Source: Yersinia aldovae ATCC 35236 (GTDB taxonomy: Bacteria; Pseudomonadota; Gammaproteobacteria; Enterobacterales; Enterobacteriaceae). From it: a DNA stretch of 64,000 bases. The stretch spans positions 1 through 64,000 of the forward strand of contig NZ_ACCB01000012.1 of NCBI RefSeq assembly GCF_000173735.1, written 5' to 3'. Numbering within the stretch: the stretch's first letter is position 1; each line of letters starts with the position of its first letter. The notes below the pieces were generated by a model that did no database searches, had not been told where the DNA came from, and saw nothing but the letters and a program-made list of their open reading frames with translations. Both the position numbers and the translations under genes were made by a program. This document shows, one piece after another, positions 10,682-20,822 of this stretch.

Positions 10682-11920
10682 GTGTCTAAGCGTCGAGTTG
10701 TTGTGACGGGACTGGGCATGTTGTCTCCTGTCGGTAATACAGTCGAATCCACATGGAAAGCTGTTCTTGCCGGGCAGAGTGGCATCAGCCTGATCAACCA
10801 TTTTGATACTAGTGCCTATGCAACACGATTTGCTGGCGTAGTAAAAGATTTTAATTGTGAAGATTACATTTCGCGTAAAGATGCACGCAAGATGGACGCT
10901 TTCATACAGTACGGTATTGTTGCTGGCATACAAGCCATGCAAGATTCAGGGCTTGAAATAACTGAAGCCAATGCTCCTCGTATCGGTGCCGCGATTGGTT
11001 CTGGTATTGGTGGGTTGGGTCTGATTGAAGAGAACCACAGCGCACTGATGAATGGTGGGCCACGTAAAATTAGCCCATTCTTTGTGCCTTCAACCATTGT
11101 TAACATGATTGCCGGCCATCTGACCATTATGTTCGGTATGCGTGGGCCAAGCATCTCTATCGCGACGGCTTGTACTTCTGGTGTGCATAACATCGGTCAG
11201 GCAGCACGTATCATTGCTTACAATGATGCTGACGTCATGCTGGCTGGTGGCGCTGAAAAAGCCAGTACCCCATTGGGTGTCGGTGGTTTTGGTGCCGCTC
11301 GTGCATTATCTACTCGCAACGATAAACCAGAGGCTGCAAGTCGCCCGTGGGATAAAGACCGTGACGGTTTCGTGCTGGGTGATGGTGCAGGCATGATGGT
11401 ACTGGAAGAGTACGAACACGCGAAGAAACGTGGTGCAAAAATCTACGCAGAAGTTGTGGGTTTTGGTATGAGCAGCGATGCTTATCATATGACCTCTCCA
11501 CCAGAAGATGGTGCAGGCGCAGCTTTGGCAATGGTGAATGCATTACGTGATGCGGGTGTGAGCACCTCTCAAATCGGTTATATCAATGCCCACGGCACGT
11601 CAACGCCTGCTGGCGATAAAGCTGAAACGCAGGCCGTTAAGTCTGTATTTGGTGAAAATACCAAAGTGATGGTTAGTTCCACCAAATCCATGACTGGGCA
11701 CTTGTTAGGTGCAGCAGGTGCAGTTGAGTCGATCTTCACTGTGCTGGCTCTGCGTGATCAAGCCATCCCACCAACCATTAATCTGGATAACCCAGATGCA
11801 GGTTGTGATTTGGATTTTGTTCCGCATGAAGCCCGTCAGACGAAAGGCATGGAATACACTTTGTGTAACTCCTTCGGTTTCGGCGGCACTAACGGTTCTT
11901 TGGTATTCCGCAAGGTATAA
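10682..11920 (+). CDS. fabF: Beta-ketoacyl-ACP synthase II
   Basis: Elongates acyl-ACP, notably palmitoleate to cis-vaccenate, and adjusts membrane composition with temperature. The active-site cysteine is in [12 protein letters not shown] (about residue 163), with histidines in [11 protein letters not shown] and [13 protein letters not shown]. The frame is open from 10652, but the GTG at 10682 behind CTGGAGG gives the usual N-terminus ([11 protein letters not shown]) and 412 aa. It ends the fab cluster and is followed by a terminator. Confidence 0.96.
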   Translation: MSKRRVVVTGLGMLSPVGNTVESTWKAVLAGQSGISLINHFDTSAYATRFAGVVKDFNCEDYISRKDARKMDAFIQYGIVAGIQAMQDSGLEITEANAPRIGAAIGSGIGGLGLIEENHSALMNGGPRKISPFFVPSTIVNMIAGHLTIMFGMRGPSISIATACTSGVHNIGQAARIIAYNDADVMLAGGAEKASTPLGVGGFGAARALSTRNDKPEAASRPWDKDRDGFVLGDGAGMMVLEEYEHAKKRGAKIYAEVVGFGMSSDAYHMTSPPEDGAGAALAMVNALRDAGVSTSQIGYINAHGTSTPAGDKAETQAVKSVFGENTKVMVSSTKSMTGHLLGAAGAVESIFTVLALRDQAIPPTINLDNPDAGCDLDFVPHEARQTKGMEYTLCNSFGFGGTNGSLVFRKV

Positions 11921-11950
11921 TCATTGCTGTTGGCGTCCTGCTATTGAAAA

Positions 11951-11974
11951 GGCCCGTTCTTCGGGTCTTTTTTT
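11951..11974 (+). terminator. Terminator after fabF
   Basis: GGCCCG and CGGGTC (11951-11967) form a short stem with a small loop, followed directly by a run of T. It closes the fab operon 30 bases after fabF. Confidence 0.75.
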
Positions 11975-12163
11975 AATCTAATTGCACCTCACACATAAAA
12001 TCCCGCTATAACGGCCCCGGTTACTGATAAATCAGACGATATCCATTGCCTGCCTAACGGCTAAAATCTGCTACTGTCAGGGCATTTTTGTCTGTAGAGT
12101 CATTATATGCATGACAACGGTCTGTCTGATAGACGAAACCCATCTGATTTAAAGAGAATCTGA

Positions 12164-12964
12164 ATGTTTTGGATTAATGGCGTAGAGCAAAGTTTGATAT
12201 CGGTTTCAGACCGCTCGGTGCAGTTTGGTGATGGCTGTTTTACGACCGCTCGGATATATAACGGTCAAATAGTCTGGCTTGATCAGCATATACAGCGCTT
12301 GCAGCGCGCGACTGAACGTCTTCTTATGCCACCTGTGAACTGGGTTGTATTAAGAACAGAAATGCTTAATGCGGCACAACAGACTGAAAATGCGGTGCTG
12401 AAAGTGATCATCAGCCGTGGCAGTGGTGGGCGAGGTTACAGCGGTACAGCCTGCCAGCATCCGACTCGTATTATTTATCTGAGTGATTACCCAGCTCATT
12501 ATCATCGCTGGCGAGAGATAGGTGTCTCATTGGCACTTAGCCCGATACCGTTGGCGCGTAGCCCGTTGCTGGCGGGGGTTAAGCACTTAAATCGGTTGGA
12601 ACAAGTACTGATTCGCACACATCTTGAGCAGACAACCGCTGAAGAGGCGCTGGTGCTTGACACTAACGGTATGCTGGTAGAATGCTGTGCGGCTAATTTA
12701 TTCTGGCGCAAAGGGGAGCGCGTCTATACGCCAGACCTCAGTCAGTCGGGCGTTGATGGTATTATGCGCCAGCGAATTATGACCTTTCTGGCCGCACAGG
12801 GAACCCCTGTCAACATTGTTTCGCAGCCCTTAGAAACACTGGCTGATGCGGATGAAGTCATGGTCTGCAATGCGTTGATGCCCCTGCTGCCGGTAAATCG
12901 TGCCGACCAATGGGCCTACAGTTCACGGCGGCTGTTTGAGTCTCTGAGTCTAGTATTGCTGTGA
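12164..12964 (+). CDS. pabC: Aminodeoxychorismate lyase
   Basis: PLP enzyme that converts 4-amino-4-deoxychorismate to p-aminobenzoate and pyruvate, for folate synthesis. It is a class IV aminotransferase-fold protein; the PLP lysine lies in GVKHLNRLEQVL (about residue 142), and the N-terminal DRSVQFGDGCFTT and LVLDTNGMLVECCAAN motifs fit the family. Length 266 aa matches E. coli (269 aa). It begins the next gene group (pabC, mltG, tmk, holB, ycfH), as in E. coli. Confidence 0.93.
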   Translation: MFWINGVEQSLISVSDRSVQFGDGCFTTARIYNGQIVWLDQHIQRLQRATERLLMPPVNWVVLRTEMLNAAQQTENAVLKVIISRGSGGRGYSGTACQHPTRIIYLSDYPAHYHRWREIGVSLALSPIPLARSPLLAGVKHLNRLEQVLIRTHLEQTTAEEALVLDTNGMLVECCAANLFWRKGERVYTPDLSQSGVDGIMRQRIMTFLAAQGTPVNIVSQPLETLADADEVMVCNALMPLLPVNRADQWAYSSRRLFESLSLVLL

Positions 12965-13038
12965 TGTTTAAGTGATGCGGGTTAAAATAATCCACTGTTA
13001 TATATCATTATTATATTTAATTTAAAGATGGCTGCCCG

Positions 13039-14064
13039 ATGAAAATAAAAAGTACCAGAACATTAATCCTGTTTGTTGCCGCCTGTTTGGGGTTACTGCT
13101 GCTGGGTTATCAGAAAGTTCAAGATTTTGCCGATCAGCCATTGGCTATCCAGCAAGAGACTATTTTTACCCTTCCTGCGGGCACCGGGCGGGTGGCACTG
13201 GAGAATTTGCTACAACGTGATGGTCTAATTAAAAATACCCGTTTATTCCCCTGGCTGTTGCGCATTGAACCAGAGTTAGCCAAGTTTAAAGCTGGGACCT
13301 ATCGTTTTCTGCCGGGAATGACGGTACGGCAAATGCTGGAGCTGCTCGCCAGTGGCAAAGAAGCACAATTCACGGTGCGTTTTATTGAAGGAAAGCGGCT
13401 GCGTGATTGGATGGATGAATTACAACAATCAAAATATATAAAGCATGTATTGGACGGGAAGAGTGATGCCGAAATTGCGGTATTACTGGGATTAAAGGAC
13501 AGCGAACATCCTGAAGGCTGGCTCTATCCTGACACCTATTCATATACTGCCGGAACCACTGATTTGACATTACTCAAACGCGCTCATTCGAAGATGGTGA
13601 AGACCGTTGATGAGATCTGGCAAGGGCGGGATCAGTCTCTGCCTTATAAAACGCCCGCTGAGTTGGTCACGATGGCCTCAATCATCGAAAAAGAAACGGC
13701 GGTCAATGAAGAGCGCACTAAAGTGGCATCGGTGTTTATCAACCGAATGCGCATTGGGATGCGGCTGCAAACTGATCCGACGGTTATCTACGGCATGGGT
13801 GATAAATATAACGGTAACATTAGCCGTAAAGACTTAGAAACGCCTACACCTTATAATACTTACGTGATTTCAGGCTTGCCGCCAACGCCGATTGCCATGC
13901 CGGGCCTGGCATCGTTGACGGCGGCTGCGCATCCGGCCAAAACGCCTTACCTCTATTTTGTGGCGGACGGTAAAGGCGGGCATACATTTACCACCAATTT
14001 AGCCAGTCATAACCAAGCGGTGCGCGTTTATCGCCAGTCGCTAAAGGATAAGAATGAACAGTAA
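13039..14064 (+). CDS. mltG: Endolytic murein transglycosylase MltG
   Basis: Inner-membrane endolytic transglycosylase thought to end glycan-strand growth. One N-terminal membrane segment (about residues 8-24) is followed by a LysM-like region and the YceG catalytic domain. The active-site glutamate is in [10 protein letters not shown] (E218 in E. coli), with [19 protein letters not shown] downstream. Length is 341 aa. Its end overlaps tmk by 11 bases, so translation is coupled. Confidence 0.95.
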   Translation: MKIKSTRTLILFVAACLGLLLLGYQKVQDFADQPLAIQQETIFTLPAGTGRVALENLLQRDGLIKNTRLFPWLLRIEPELAKFKAGTYRFLPGMTVRQMLELLASGKEAQFTVRFIEGKRLRDWMDELQQSKYIKHVLDGKSDAEIAVLLGLKDSEHPEGWLYPDTYSYTAGTTDLTLLKRAHSKMVKTVDEIWQGRDQSLPYKTPAELVTMASIIEKETAVNEERTKVASVFINRMRIGMRLQTDPTVIYGMGDKYNGNISRKDLETPTPYNTYVISGLPPTPIAMPGLASLTAAAHPAKTPYLYFVADGKGGHTFTTNLASHNQAVRVYRQSLKDKNEQ

Positions 14065-14692
14065 ATTTATCGTTATTGAAGGGCTTGAAGGGGCAGGGAA
14101 AACCACCGCCAGAGATACCGTGGTTGCCACATTGCGCGCTCAAGGGATTAACGATATCGTCTTTACCCGCGAACCGGGAGGCACGCCGCTGGCAGAAAAA
14201 CTGCGTGACTTGATCAAACAGGGCATTGATGGTGAGGTTCTGACCGACAAAGCCGAAGTGCTGATGCTCTACGCCGCTCGTGTGCAATTAGTTGAAAATG
14301 TAATCAAACCTGCACTGGCGCGTGGCAGTTGGGTGGTTGGCGATCGCCATGATTTGTCCTCACAAGCCTATCAGGGCGGTGGGCGTGGCATTGACAGCCA
14401 ATTGATGGCGTCGCTGCGTGACACGGTATTAGGGGCTTTCCGCCCTGATCTGACCTTATATCTTGATTTGCCGCCAGTCATTGGGCTGGAACGTGCTCGC
14501 GCACGCGGTGAGTTGGATCGCATCGAGCAAGAGTCGTTGGCGTTCTTTGAACGCACCAGAGCACGCTACCTTGAACTGGCCGCCGCCGATGCCAGCATTA
14601 AAACCATTGATGCTTCTGTACCGCTTGAACAGGTGAGTGCCGCTATCAGCCAGGTACTGCAACACTGGTTGGCAACGCAGGACGTGGTGTAA
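14054..14692 (+). CDS. tmk: Thymidylate kinase
   Basis: Phosphorylates dTMP to dTDP. The P-loop GLEGAGKTT is at residues 9-17, the substrate DR motif is in [18 protein letters not shown], and [14 protein letters not shown] follows the E. coli pattern. Length is 212 aa. The stop and the holB start overlap as TAATG, and the start lies inside the end of mltG. Confidence 0.97.
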   Translation: MNSKFIVIEGLEGAGKTTARDTVVATLRAQGINDIVFTREPGGTPLAEKLRDLIKQGIDGEVLTDKAEVLMLYAARVQLVENVIKPALARGSWVVGDRHDLSSQAYQGGGRGIDSQLMASLRDTVLGAFRPDLTLYLDLPPVIGLERARARGELDRIEQESLAFFERTRARYLELAAADASIKTIDASVPLEQVSAAISQVLQHWLATQDVV

Positions 14693-15693
14693 TGAAGTGG
14701 TATCCGTGGCTTACAGTTCCTTATCGTCAGTGGGTGGGGCAGCATACAGCCGGGCGCGGGCACCACGCATTATTACTGCACTCCTTGCCCGGCAATGGTG
14801 AGGAAGCGCTGATTTACGGCCTGAGCCGCTGGCTGATGTGCCGACAGCGGCAAGGTGAGAAAAGCTGCGGTGAATGCCATAGCTGCCGTCTGATGCTGGC
14901 GGGCAACCACCCAGATTGGTACGTGCTGTCGCCGGAGAAGGGCAAAAACAGTATTGGTGTCGAACTGGTGCGCCAGCAGATAGAAAAACTCTATTCCCAT
15001 GCGCAACAAGGCGGGGCTAAAGTGGTGTGGTTACCCCATGCCGAATTACTGACTGATGCTGCTGCGAATGCGTTGTTGAAAACACTGGAAGAGCCACCGG
15101 AAAAAACCTATTTCTTGCTCGATTGCCATCAGCCGGCCAGCTTGTTAGCCACCCTGCGCAGCCGTTGTTTCTATTGGCATCTGGCTTGCCCTGATACGGC
15201 GACCAGCTTGCAATGGTTGAATCGGCAATTGACGGCAGAGCCAGTTGCAATGCTGACTGCGCTTAAATTGAGTGAGGGAGCACCGCTGGCGGCAGAGCGC
15301 TTGTTGCAACCTGAGCGGTGGAGTCTGCGTTCTGCGCTGTGTGCTGCATTGGGTGCCGCACTCAGCAGCATGGACTTACTCTCAATGATGGCACAATTAA
15401 ACCACGATGACGCCACCGAGCGCCTGCAATGGGTCGCTTCATTACTGCTGGACGCATTGAAGTGGCAGCAGGGCGCGGGTGAGTTTATGGTTAATCAGGA
15501 TCAATTGCTGTTGGTGCAACAATTAGCACAAGTGGCCACTCCTCCAGTGCTGCTCCACTCAACGAAACAACTGGCTAAGTGTCATCACCAATTATTATCG
15601 GTGGTCGGTGTTAACCGCGAATTGTTACTCACCGAGTTTTTACTTAGCTGGGAAACCGCGCTGTCCACGGGCACTTATTCCACGTCACCTTGA
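14692..15693 (+). CDS. holB: DNA polymerase III delta prime subunit
   Basis: Clamp-loader subunit that helps load the beta clamp. The AAA+-type N-terminal domain has a zinc module (CGECHSCRLMLAGNHPDW), and the sensor region reads LLKTLEEPPE. The P-loop is degenerate, as usual for delta prime. Length 333 aa is normal. It overlaps tmk by one base and precedes the TatD-type gene. Confidence 0.95.
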   Translation: MKWYPWLTVPYRQWVGQHTAGRGHHALLLHSLPGNGEEALIYGLSRWLMCRQRQGEKSCGECHSCRLMLAGNHPDWYVLSPEKGKNSIGVELVRQQIEKLYSHAQQGGAKVVWLPHAELLTDAAANALLKTLEEPPEKTYFLLDCHQPASLLATLRSRCFYWHLACPDTATSLQWLNRQLTAEPVAMLTALKLSEGAPLAAERLLQPERWSLRSALCAALGAALSSMDLLSMMAQLNHDDATERLQWVASLLLDALKWQQGAGEFMVNQDQLLLVQQLAQVATPPVLLHSTKQLAKCHHQLLSVVGVNRELLLTEFLLSWETALSTGTYSTSP

Positions 15694-15724
15694 TTAAATA
15701 CTCAAAGTAGAAGAGTTTAATATT

Positions 15725-16534
15725 ATGTTGTTAGTCGATTCACACTGCCATCTCGATAGCCTTGATTACCAGACGTTACACAGTAGCGTTGATGATGTAT
15801 TAGCCAAAGCCAATGCGCGGGATGTGGGTTTTGTACTGGCCGTTGCCACCACCTTGCCGGGTTTTACCGCGATGACGGCACTTATTGGCGAGCGGAAAAA
15901 TGTCGCGTTCTCCTGTGGCGTGCATCCACTCAATCTTGACGGCGGTTATGATTTTCAGCAGCTCAGGGCGCTTGCGGCAGCGGATAAGGTGGTTGCGCTA
16001 GGGGAAACCGGGCTGGATTACTTTTATCAGCAAGACAATATTCCGCTGCAACAAGCCTCTTTCCGTGAACATATTCGTATTGGCCGCGAATTAAATAAAC
16101 CGGTCATTGTACACACTCGCGATGCTCGCGAAGACACACTTGCCATCTTGCATGAAGAACAGGCCCAAGAGTGTGGCGGGGTTTTACATTGCTTTACAGA
16201 AGACAAAGCCACGGCTGGAACACTGTTGGATCTCGGTTTTTACATCTCGTTCTCAGGAATTCTCACCTTTCGTAACGCCGACCAACTACGTGAAGTCGCT
16301 CGCTATGTGCCATTGGACCGGCTGTTGGTCGAAACCGATTCGCCTTATCTGGCACCGGTTCCGCACCGTGGTAAAGAGAACCAACCAGCCTATGTGCGTG
16401 ATGTTGCAGAATATATTGCAGTACTGAAGGGGATCAGCCTTGAATCCTTAGCCCAAGCCACCACAGACAACTTCTGCCGGTTATTTCATCTGGACTCTGC
16501 GCGGCTGACCAGTGGAACGCCCCAACTTCCTTAA
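15725..16534 (+). CDS. ycfH: TatD-family metal-dependent hydrolase YcfH
   Basis: Amidohydrolase-fold metalloenzyme of the TatD family; family members act as DNases, but the substrate of YcfH is not settled. Metal ligands are visible: HCHLD near the start, the glutamate in ALGETGLDYF, histidines in VIVHTRDA and VLHCFTED, and the aspartate in VETDSPYLAP. Length is 269 aa, close to E. coli (265 aa). It is the last gene of the pabC-holB group, 31 bases after holB. Confidence 0.93.
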   Translation: MLLVDSHCHLDSLDYQTLHSSVDDVLAKANARDVGFVLAVATTLPGFTAMTALIGERKNVAFSCGVHPLNLDGGYDFQQLRALAAADKVVALGETGLDYFYQQDNIPLQQASFREHIRIGRELNKPVIVHTRDAREDTLAILHEEQAQECGGVLHCFTEDKATAGTLLDLGFYISFSGILTFRNADQLREVARYVPLDRLLVETDSPYLAPVPHRGKENQPAYVRDVAEYIAVLKGISLESLAQATTDNFCRLFHLDSARLTSGTPQLP

Positions 16535-16582
16535 TAATACTTTTTTTTAAGCTCGTAATTAATCGTCGAAACGAGTAATGTT

Positions 16583-16604
16583 CTCACCCAATTTAGTGGG
16601 TGAG
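16583..16604. terminator. Hairpin after ycfH
   Basis: A perfect 8-bp stem (16583-16590 with 16597-16604) with a 6-base loop lies 49 bases after ycfH. There is no T-run directly after it; a T-run follows at 16620-16627. A terminator is likely but weakly supported. Confidence 0.45.
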
Positions 16605-16673
16605 GGCAGGTCTTGTTGACGTTTTTTTACAAAAAATGCGCGATTTGATGCAAGTTAAGCGCTTTCTTGAAAG

Positions 16674-16696
16674 AAACGTGACTGCCATCAAACATT
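16674..16696 (+). promoter_or_regulatory. CRP site candidate for ptsG
   Basis: CGTGA-N6-TCAAA with A/T flanks matches the CRP consensus on its left arm and partly on its right. It lies just upstream of the Mlc box, the same order as in E. coli ptsG. Seen by eye; no score was computed. Confidence 0.55.
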
Positions 16697-16705
16697 AAGC
16701 AGGCT

Positions 16706-16731
16706 ATTTATTTTACTCTTCGTAAAAATTA
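16706..16731 (+). promoter_or_regulatory. Mlc operator candidate for ptsG
   Basis: TTATTTTACTCTTCGTAAAA is palindromic around its centre and nearly the same as the E. coli ptsG Mlc box. It is placed about 130 bases before the ptsG start. Mlc represses ptsG until glucose transport sequesters it at the membrane. Confidence 0.65.
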
Positions 16732-16833
16732 AAAGGGTGCTTTAGACACCCTTATTCGCAAAGGCTTACTCCCCCCTTTGTAACGCCAATAACGCGAAAA
16801 TTAAGAACGCGAGAAACAGCTGAAAAGCACCAT

Positions 16834-16853
16834 TACTCAGGAGCACACTCAAC
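16834..16853 (+). promoter_or_regulatory. SgrS sRNA pairing site in ptsG leader
   Basis: ACTCAGGAGCACACTCAA around the ribosome-binding site is the segment that pairs with the sRNA SgrS in E. coli, where SgrS blocks translation and triggers ptsG mRNA decay under glucose-phosphate stress. Identity is recognised from memory; SgrS itself is not in this window. Confidence 0.65.
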
Positions 16854-16854
16854 T

Positions 16855-18288
16855 ATGTTTAAGAACGCATTTGCAAACCTGCAAAAGGTAGGTAAATCGC
16901 TAATGCTACCGGTATCCGTCTTACCCATCGCAGGTATTCTGCTGGGTGTCGGTTCCGCGAATTTTAGCTGGCTACCAACAGTAGTCTCTCACGTAATGGC
17001 AGAAGCGGGCGGTTCCGTCTTTGCCAACATGCCGTTGATCTTTGCTATTGGCGTCGCGCTCGGCTTTACCAATAACGACGGTGTATCCGCGTTGGCGGCA
17101 GTTGTGGCTTACGGCATCATGGTGAAAACCATGGCGGTAGTCGCACCACTGGTCTTGCATTTGCCAGCAGAAGAAATTGCTGCCAAGCATTTAGCCGATA
17201 CCGGGGTGTTGGGCGGGATCATTGCAGGCGCAATAGCCGCCTACATGTTTAACCGCTTTTACCGTATTCAATTACCTGAATATCTGGGCTTCTTTGCGGG
17301 TAAACGCTTCGTTCCGATCATCTCTGGTTTCACTGCGATCTTCTTGGGCGTGCTGCTGTCCTTCGTGTGGCCACCCATCGGTACCGCAATCCAGACCTTC
17401 TCTCAGTGGGCTGCGTATCAGAACTCCGTCGTCGCCTTCGGTATCTACGGCGTAGTAGAGCGTGCGCTGGTTCCATTTGGTTTGCACCATATCTGGAATG
17501 TACCATTCCAAATGCAAATTGGTGAATACACCAACGCAGCGGGTCAGGTATTCCACGGTGACATTCCTCGTTACATGGCGGGTGACCCAACTGCGGGTAA
17601 ACTGTCTGGTGGCTTCCTGTTTAAAATGTACGGTCTGCCAGCAGCAGCAATCGCTATTTGGCATTCTGCTAAGCCGGAAAACCGTGCCAAAGTGGGCGGG
17701 ATCATGATCTCCGCAGCACTGACCTCATTCCTGACCGGCATCACCGAGCCAATCGAATTCTCCTTCATGTTCGTGGCACCCATTTTGTATGTTATCCATG
17801 CAATTCTGGCCGGTCTGGCGTTCCCAATCTGTATCTTGCTTGGGATGCGTGACGGTACCAGCTTCTCACACGGTTTGATTGACTTCATCGTACTGAGCGG
17901 CAACAGCAGCCGTATCTGGCTGTTCCCGCTGGTGGGTATCTGCTACGGTCTGGTGTACTACACCATCTTCCGTGTGCTGATTACTAAACTGGATCTGAAA
18001 ACTCCGGGTCGTGAAGACTCTTCTACTGAACAAACTGCACAGAGCGGCACTGAAATGTCAGCAGCACTGGTCGCAGCCTTTGGCGGTAAAGAAAATATCA
18101 CTAACCTGGACGCGTGTATCACTCGTCTGCGTGTCAGCGTGGCGGATATTGCCAAGGTTGACCAAGCGGGTCTGAAGAAACTGGGTGCTGCTGGCGTCGT
18201 GGTCGCAGGCTCAGGAGTTCAGGCTATCTTCGGAACGAAATCTGATAACCTGAAAACGGATATGGACGAGTATATCCGTAACCATTAA
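16855..18288 (+). CDS. ptsG: PTS glucose transporter subunit IIBC
   Basis: Takes up and phosphorylates glucose. The N-terminal IIC domain (about residues 1-385) is a multi-pass membrane channel with the [12 protein letters not shown] motif; the C-terminal IIB domain carries the phosphorylated cysteine in DACITRLRV (C421 in E. coli numbering). The protein is 477 aa, equal to E. coli. The upstream 320 bp hold CRP-, Mlc- and SgrS-type sites, and a GNRA-loop terminator follows. Confidence 0.97.
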   Translation: MFKNAFANLQKVGKSLMLPVSVLPIAGILLGVGSANFSWLPTVVSHVMAEAGGSVFANMPLIFAIGVALGFTNNDGVSALAAVVAYGIMVKTMAVVAPLVLHLPAEEIAAKHLADTGVLGGIIAGAIAAYMFNRFYRIQLPEYLGFFAGKRFVPIISGFTAIFLGVLLSFVWPPIGTAIQTFSQWAAYQNSVVAFGIYGVVERALVPFGLHHIWNVPFQMQIGEYTNAAGQVFHGDIPRYMAGDPTAGKLSGGFLFKMYGLPAAAIAIWHSAKPENRAKVGGIMISAALTSFLTGITEPIEFSFMFVAPILYVIHAILAGLAFPICILLGMRDGTSFSHGLIDFIVLSGNSSRIWLFPLVGICYGLVYYTIFRVLITKLDLKTPGREDSSTEQTAQSGTEMSAALVAAFGGKENITNLDACITRLRVSVADIAKVDQAGLKKLGAAGVVVAGSGVQAIFGTKSDNLKTDMDEYIRNH

Positions 18289-18307
18289 TTCAGGCATGGG
18301 GAGTACC

Positions 18308-18335
18308 AAGGGGAGGCGAAAGCCTCCCTTTTTTT
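18308..18335 (+). terminator. Terminator after ptsG
   Basis: GGGAGGC (18311-18317), a GAAA tetraloop and GCCTCCC (18322-18328) form a 7-bp stem extended by A-T pairs and followed by a run of seven T. Confidence 0.9.
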
Positions 18336-18520
18336 GGGTATTTTATGAGGTGTTCATACTATTTCCCGCAATCGCGCCCGAGCTGTTACGGATCTCTCTA
18401 CCGTTGTGTTGGGTATTTCTACACCATTCACTGCGGAAAATGTTTAATCAGGTTGAAACGAATAGAAATTGTCGCTCATACTGCGTCTTCTCTATTTTAC
18501 GATGACAAAGGAAATGCGTT

Positions 18521-18874
18521 ATGGCCGAAGAAACGATTTTCAGCAAAATTATACGCCGTGAAATCCCTGCCGATGTGGTTTATCAGGATGAACGGGTGAC
18601 CGCGTTTCGAGATATCGCCCCACAGGCACCGACCCATATCTTAATCATTCCCAATATTCTTATTCCAACCGTGAATGATGTCACGGCAGAACATGAAGCA
18701 ACGCTTGGCCGTATGATAACTGTGGCGGCTAAACTTGCCGAGCAGGAAGGGATTGCCGAAGATGGCTACCGCCTGATAATTAACTGTAACAAGCACGCAG
18801 GGCAGGTGGTCTATCATATCCATATGCATTTGGTCGGTGGCCGCGACTTAGGTGCCTTGTTGTCACATAAATAA
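18521..18874 (+). CDS. hinT: HIT-family purine nucleoside phosphoramidase
   Basis: Hydrolyses adenosine 5'-phosphoramidates such as AMP-NH2. The histidine triad HIHMHLVGG is near residue 100 and the N-terminal [17 protein letters not shown] fits the Hint branch. Length is 117 aa (E. coli 119 aa). It starts the hinT-ycfL-lpoB-thiK-nagZ-ycfP group, all on the + strand with short gaps. Confidence 0.95.
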   Translation: MAEETIFSKIIRREIPADVVYQDERVTAFRDIAPQAPTHILIIPNILIPTVNDVTAEHEATLGRMITVAAKLAEQEGIAEDGYRLIINCNKHAGQVVYHIHMHLVGGRDLGALLSHK

Positions 18875-18898
18875 TTGACTAATAACTGAGGTAAGCCT

Positions 18899-19288
18899 AT
18901 GCGCCGTCTTAAGGTGTTTTTATTACCGCTGATGACGTTCGCTTGCATCGCGACGTTACTAGGGTGCGGCAGCCCGAAAGGGATTGCGGTCAATAAACGA
19001 CAAACCGTGGTGATGGATTCATCGGTACTGACAGCGGGTATTTTGGCTTCCCAACCCGCCATATCAACATCTTCAGGTAATAACGTGGCACGTTCGGTTG
19101 TGAGTAACAGCCAGCATAAGTCGATAAAAATATACTATCGTTTTTACTGGTATGACGCGCAAGGACTGGATGTACCGCCACTGGAAGCACCGCGCTCGGT
19201 GATTATTGCACCGGGTGATGATGTGGATATTCAGTCAGTTAACAATAGTTTCAATGCGCGTAGTGCGCGTGTTCATCTATTCCTATAA
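18899..19288 (+). CDS. ycfL: Lipoprotein YcfL
   Basis: Small predicted lipoprotein with a DUF1425-type domain; no function is established. A signal peptide ends in the lipobox LLGC, with the lipidated cysteine at residue 23, and the mature part (about 107 aa) has a beta-rich look with IKIYYRFYWYDAQGL. A clear ribosome-binding site, TGAGGT, precedes the ATG. It lies between hinT and lpoB, the E. coli order. Confidence 0.88.
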   Translation: MRRLKVFLLPLMTFACIATLLGCGSPKGIAVNKRQTVVMDSSVLTAGILASQPAISTSSGNNVARSVVSNSQHKSIKIYYRFYWYDAQGLDVPPLEAPRSVIIAPGDDVDIQSVNNSFNARSARVHLFL

Positions 19289-19300
19289 CCGCATATATTT

Positions 19301-19372
19301 TATACCCAAAGTCATTGGCGTTGCAGGTGGGCAGCAAGCAAACCCCGTGCGGCTGCAAGGATAAAGGGATAT
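19301..19372 (+). repeat. Truncated ERIC element
   Basis: TATACCCAAAG...GTTGCAGG at the left and GGCTGCAAGGATAAAGGGATA at the right resemble the two arms of an ERIC sequence, but the conserved centre is missing. It fills the gap between ycfL and lpoB, so it is transcribed with them. Confidence 0.6.
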
Positions 19373-19384
19373 TGGAGTGGGACA

Positions 19385-19963
19385 ATGAAAAGGTATTTAT
19401 CTGTGGCGCTGGTTGCACTGATGCTAACCGGCTGTCTTTCGCGGCCACCGGTTGAGCCAACCGAGCCGCCAGCGACCATTGAACCGGTAACTCCACCGAT
19501 CATTGAGACGCCACCGCCGGTCGATACAGTGCCGCAGCCGCCGAAAGTGCAATCAATCGACTGGGCCGCCAGCGTTGAGCCGTTAGTGGCTCAGATGGTG
19601 AACAGCAAGGATGTGGCGATGGGCAGCATCCTGCTGCTCGACAGTGTTAAAAATAACACCAATGGCGCGCTGCAAACGGCGAAAGCGACGGCTGCACTGC
19701 ATCAGGTGCTGTCATCTAATAAAAAGTTTGTCTTAATTTCACCGCAGCAATTGGCGGTGGCTAAACAAACACTTGGCTTATCCGAAGAAGACAGCCTGGG
19801 CTCTCGCAGTAAAGCGATTGGGCTGGCACGTTATGTCAGCGCGCAATATGTGCTGTACAGCGATGTGAGCGGCGATGTGAAATCACCCACTATTGAGATG
19901 CAATTGATGCAGGCTCAAAGTGGTGAAATCATCTGGTCAGGCAATGGCCCTGTCCAGCGCTGA
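19385..19963 (+). CDS. lpoB: Penicillin-binding protein activator LpoB
   Basis: Outer-membrane lipoprotein that reaches through the periplasm to activate PBP1B. The signal peptide ends in the lipobox LTGC (cysteine 17). A proline-rich, unstructured linker (about residues 19-58, rich in P, E and T) is followed by the globular domain. Length is 192 aa (E. coli 213 aa), with the linker shorter than in E. coli. Its end overlaps the start region of thiK. Confidence 0.93.
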   Translation: MKRYLSVALVALMLTGCLSRPPVEPTEPPATIEPVTPPIIETPPPVDTVPQPPKVQSIDWAASVEPLVAQMVNSKDVAMGSILLLDSVKNNTNGALQTAKATAALHQVLSSNKKFVLISPQQLAVAKQTLGLSEEDSLGSRSKAIGLARYVSAQYVLYSDVSGDVKSPTIEMQLMQAQSGEIIWSGNGPVQR

Positions 19964-20810
19964 TCTCTCGCTTCATGCGCTAATAGCGTGTATCAACCCG
20001 GCGGCGAAAACCGTGAGTTGTCACATTAGCCCAGTGTCAGGTCTGACGGGGGAAAGTTGGCGTATTACGGCGGCGAATATCGACTGGCTGGCCCGTGAGC
20101 AATCAGCGCAAAAAAGTCAGTTGGGTGTTAACCGCCGTCGTGAACGCAAACTGCTGCACCATGTGGCACCGTCTCATCTATCACCGGTTGTCATTGGTGC
20201 TAACCGGCAATGGTTGGTCGTCAATTGGCTCGAAGGTGACGTTGTCACTGGCGCGCAATTTATTGATTTATTAAATAATGGTGAGTTGGCACAACGGCTT
20301 TCTTGTTTGCACCGTCTGCCCGCCAGTGGTTATCGCCTCGATTTACATGCTCAGTTAATTCGTTATGCGCGGTTGATTGATCCCAAACGTCGTTCGCCAG
20401 ATTGGTTGCGGTTACAGCGTGGTTTTATCCGCACAGCACAGCCGCAAGCATTGAAACTGGCGCCGTTACATATGGATATTCACCCCGGCAATCTATTAAC
20501 GACGGCCGATGGACTGAAGCTTATCGACTGGGAGTATGCCGCTGACGGTGATATTGCACTGGATATTGCGGCGCTATTTTGCGGTAATAATTGGTCAGTG
20601 GCTCGGCAACAGGTGTTTTTACAGCACTATTGCCGCAGTGATCACGGTTATCATGACATTGAACGTTTATCCCGCCAGATACAACGCTGGCTGCCGTGGG
20701 TTAATTATCTGATGCTGATGTGGTTTGAAGTGCGCTGGCAGCAAACTAATGATGAGACATTCTTGCAATGGGCAGCGCCGCTGCGTCAGCGGTTTAATTT
20801 ATCGTTTTAA
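19944..20810 (+). CDS. thiK: Thiamine kinase
   Basis: Phosphorylates thiamine to thiamine monophosphate in the salvage route. It has an aminoglycoside phosphotransferase-like fold: LHMDIHPGNLL is the catalytic loop and KLIDWEYAADGDIALDIA holds the metal-binding aspartate. Both candidate starts (19920 and 19944) lie inside lpoB; 19944 is chosen as the shorter overlap and gives 288 aa. The N-terminus differs from E. coli, so the start is uncertain. Confidence 0.88.
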   Translation: MALSSADLSLHALIACINPAAKTVSCHISPVSGLTGESWRITAANIDWLAREQSAQKSQLGVNRRRERKLLHHVAPSHLSPVVIGANRQWLVVNWLEGDVVTGAQFIDLLNNGELAQRLSCLHRLPASGYRLDLHAQLIRYARLIDPKRRSPDWLRLQRGFIRTAQPQALKLAPLHMDIHPGNLLTTADGLKLIDWEYAADGDIALDIAALFCGNNWSVARQQVFLQHYCRSDHGYHDIERLSRQIQRWLPWVNYLMLMWFEVRWQQTNDETFLQWAAPLRQRFNLSF

Positions 20811-20822
20811 AATGAGGTTGTC

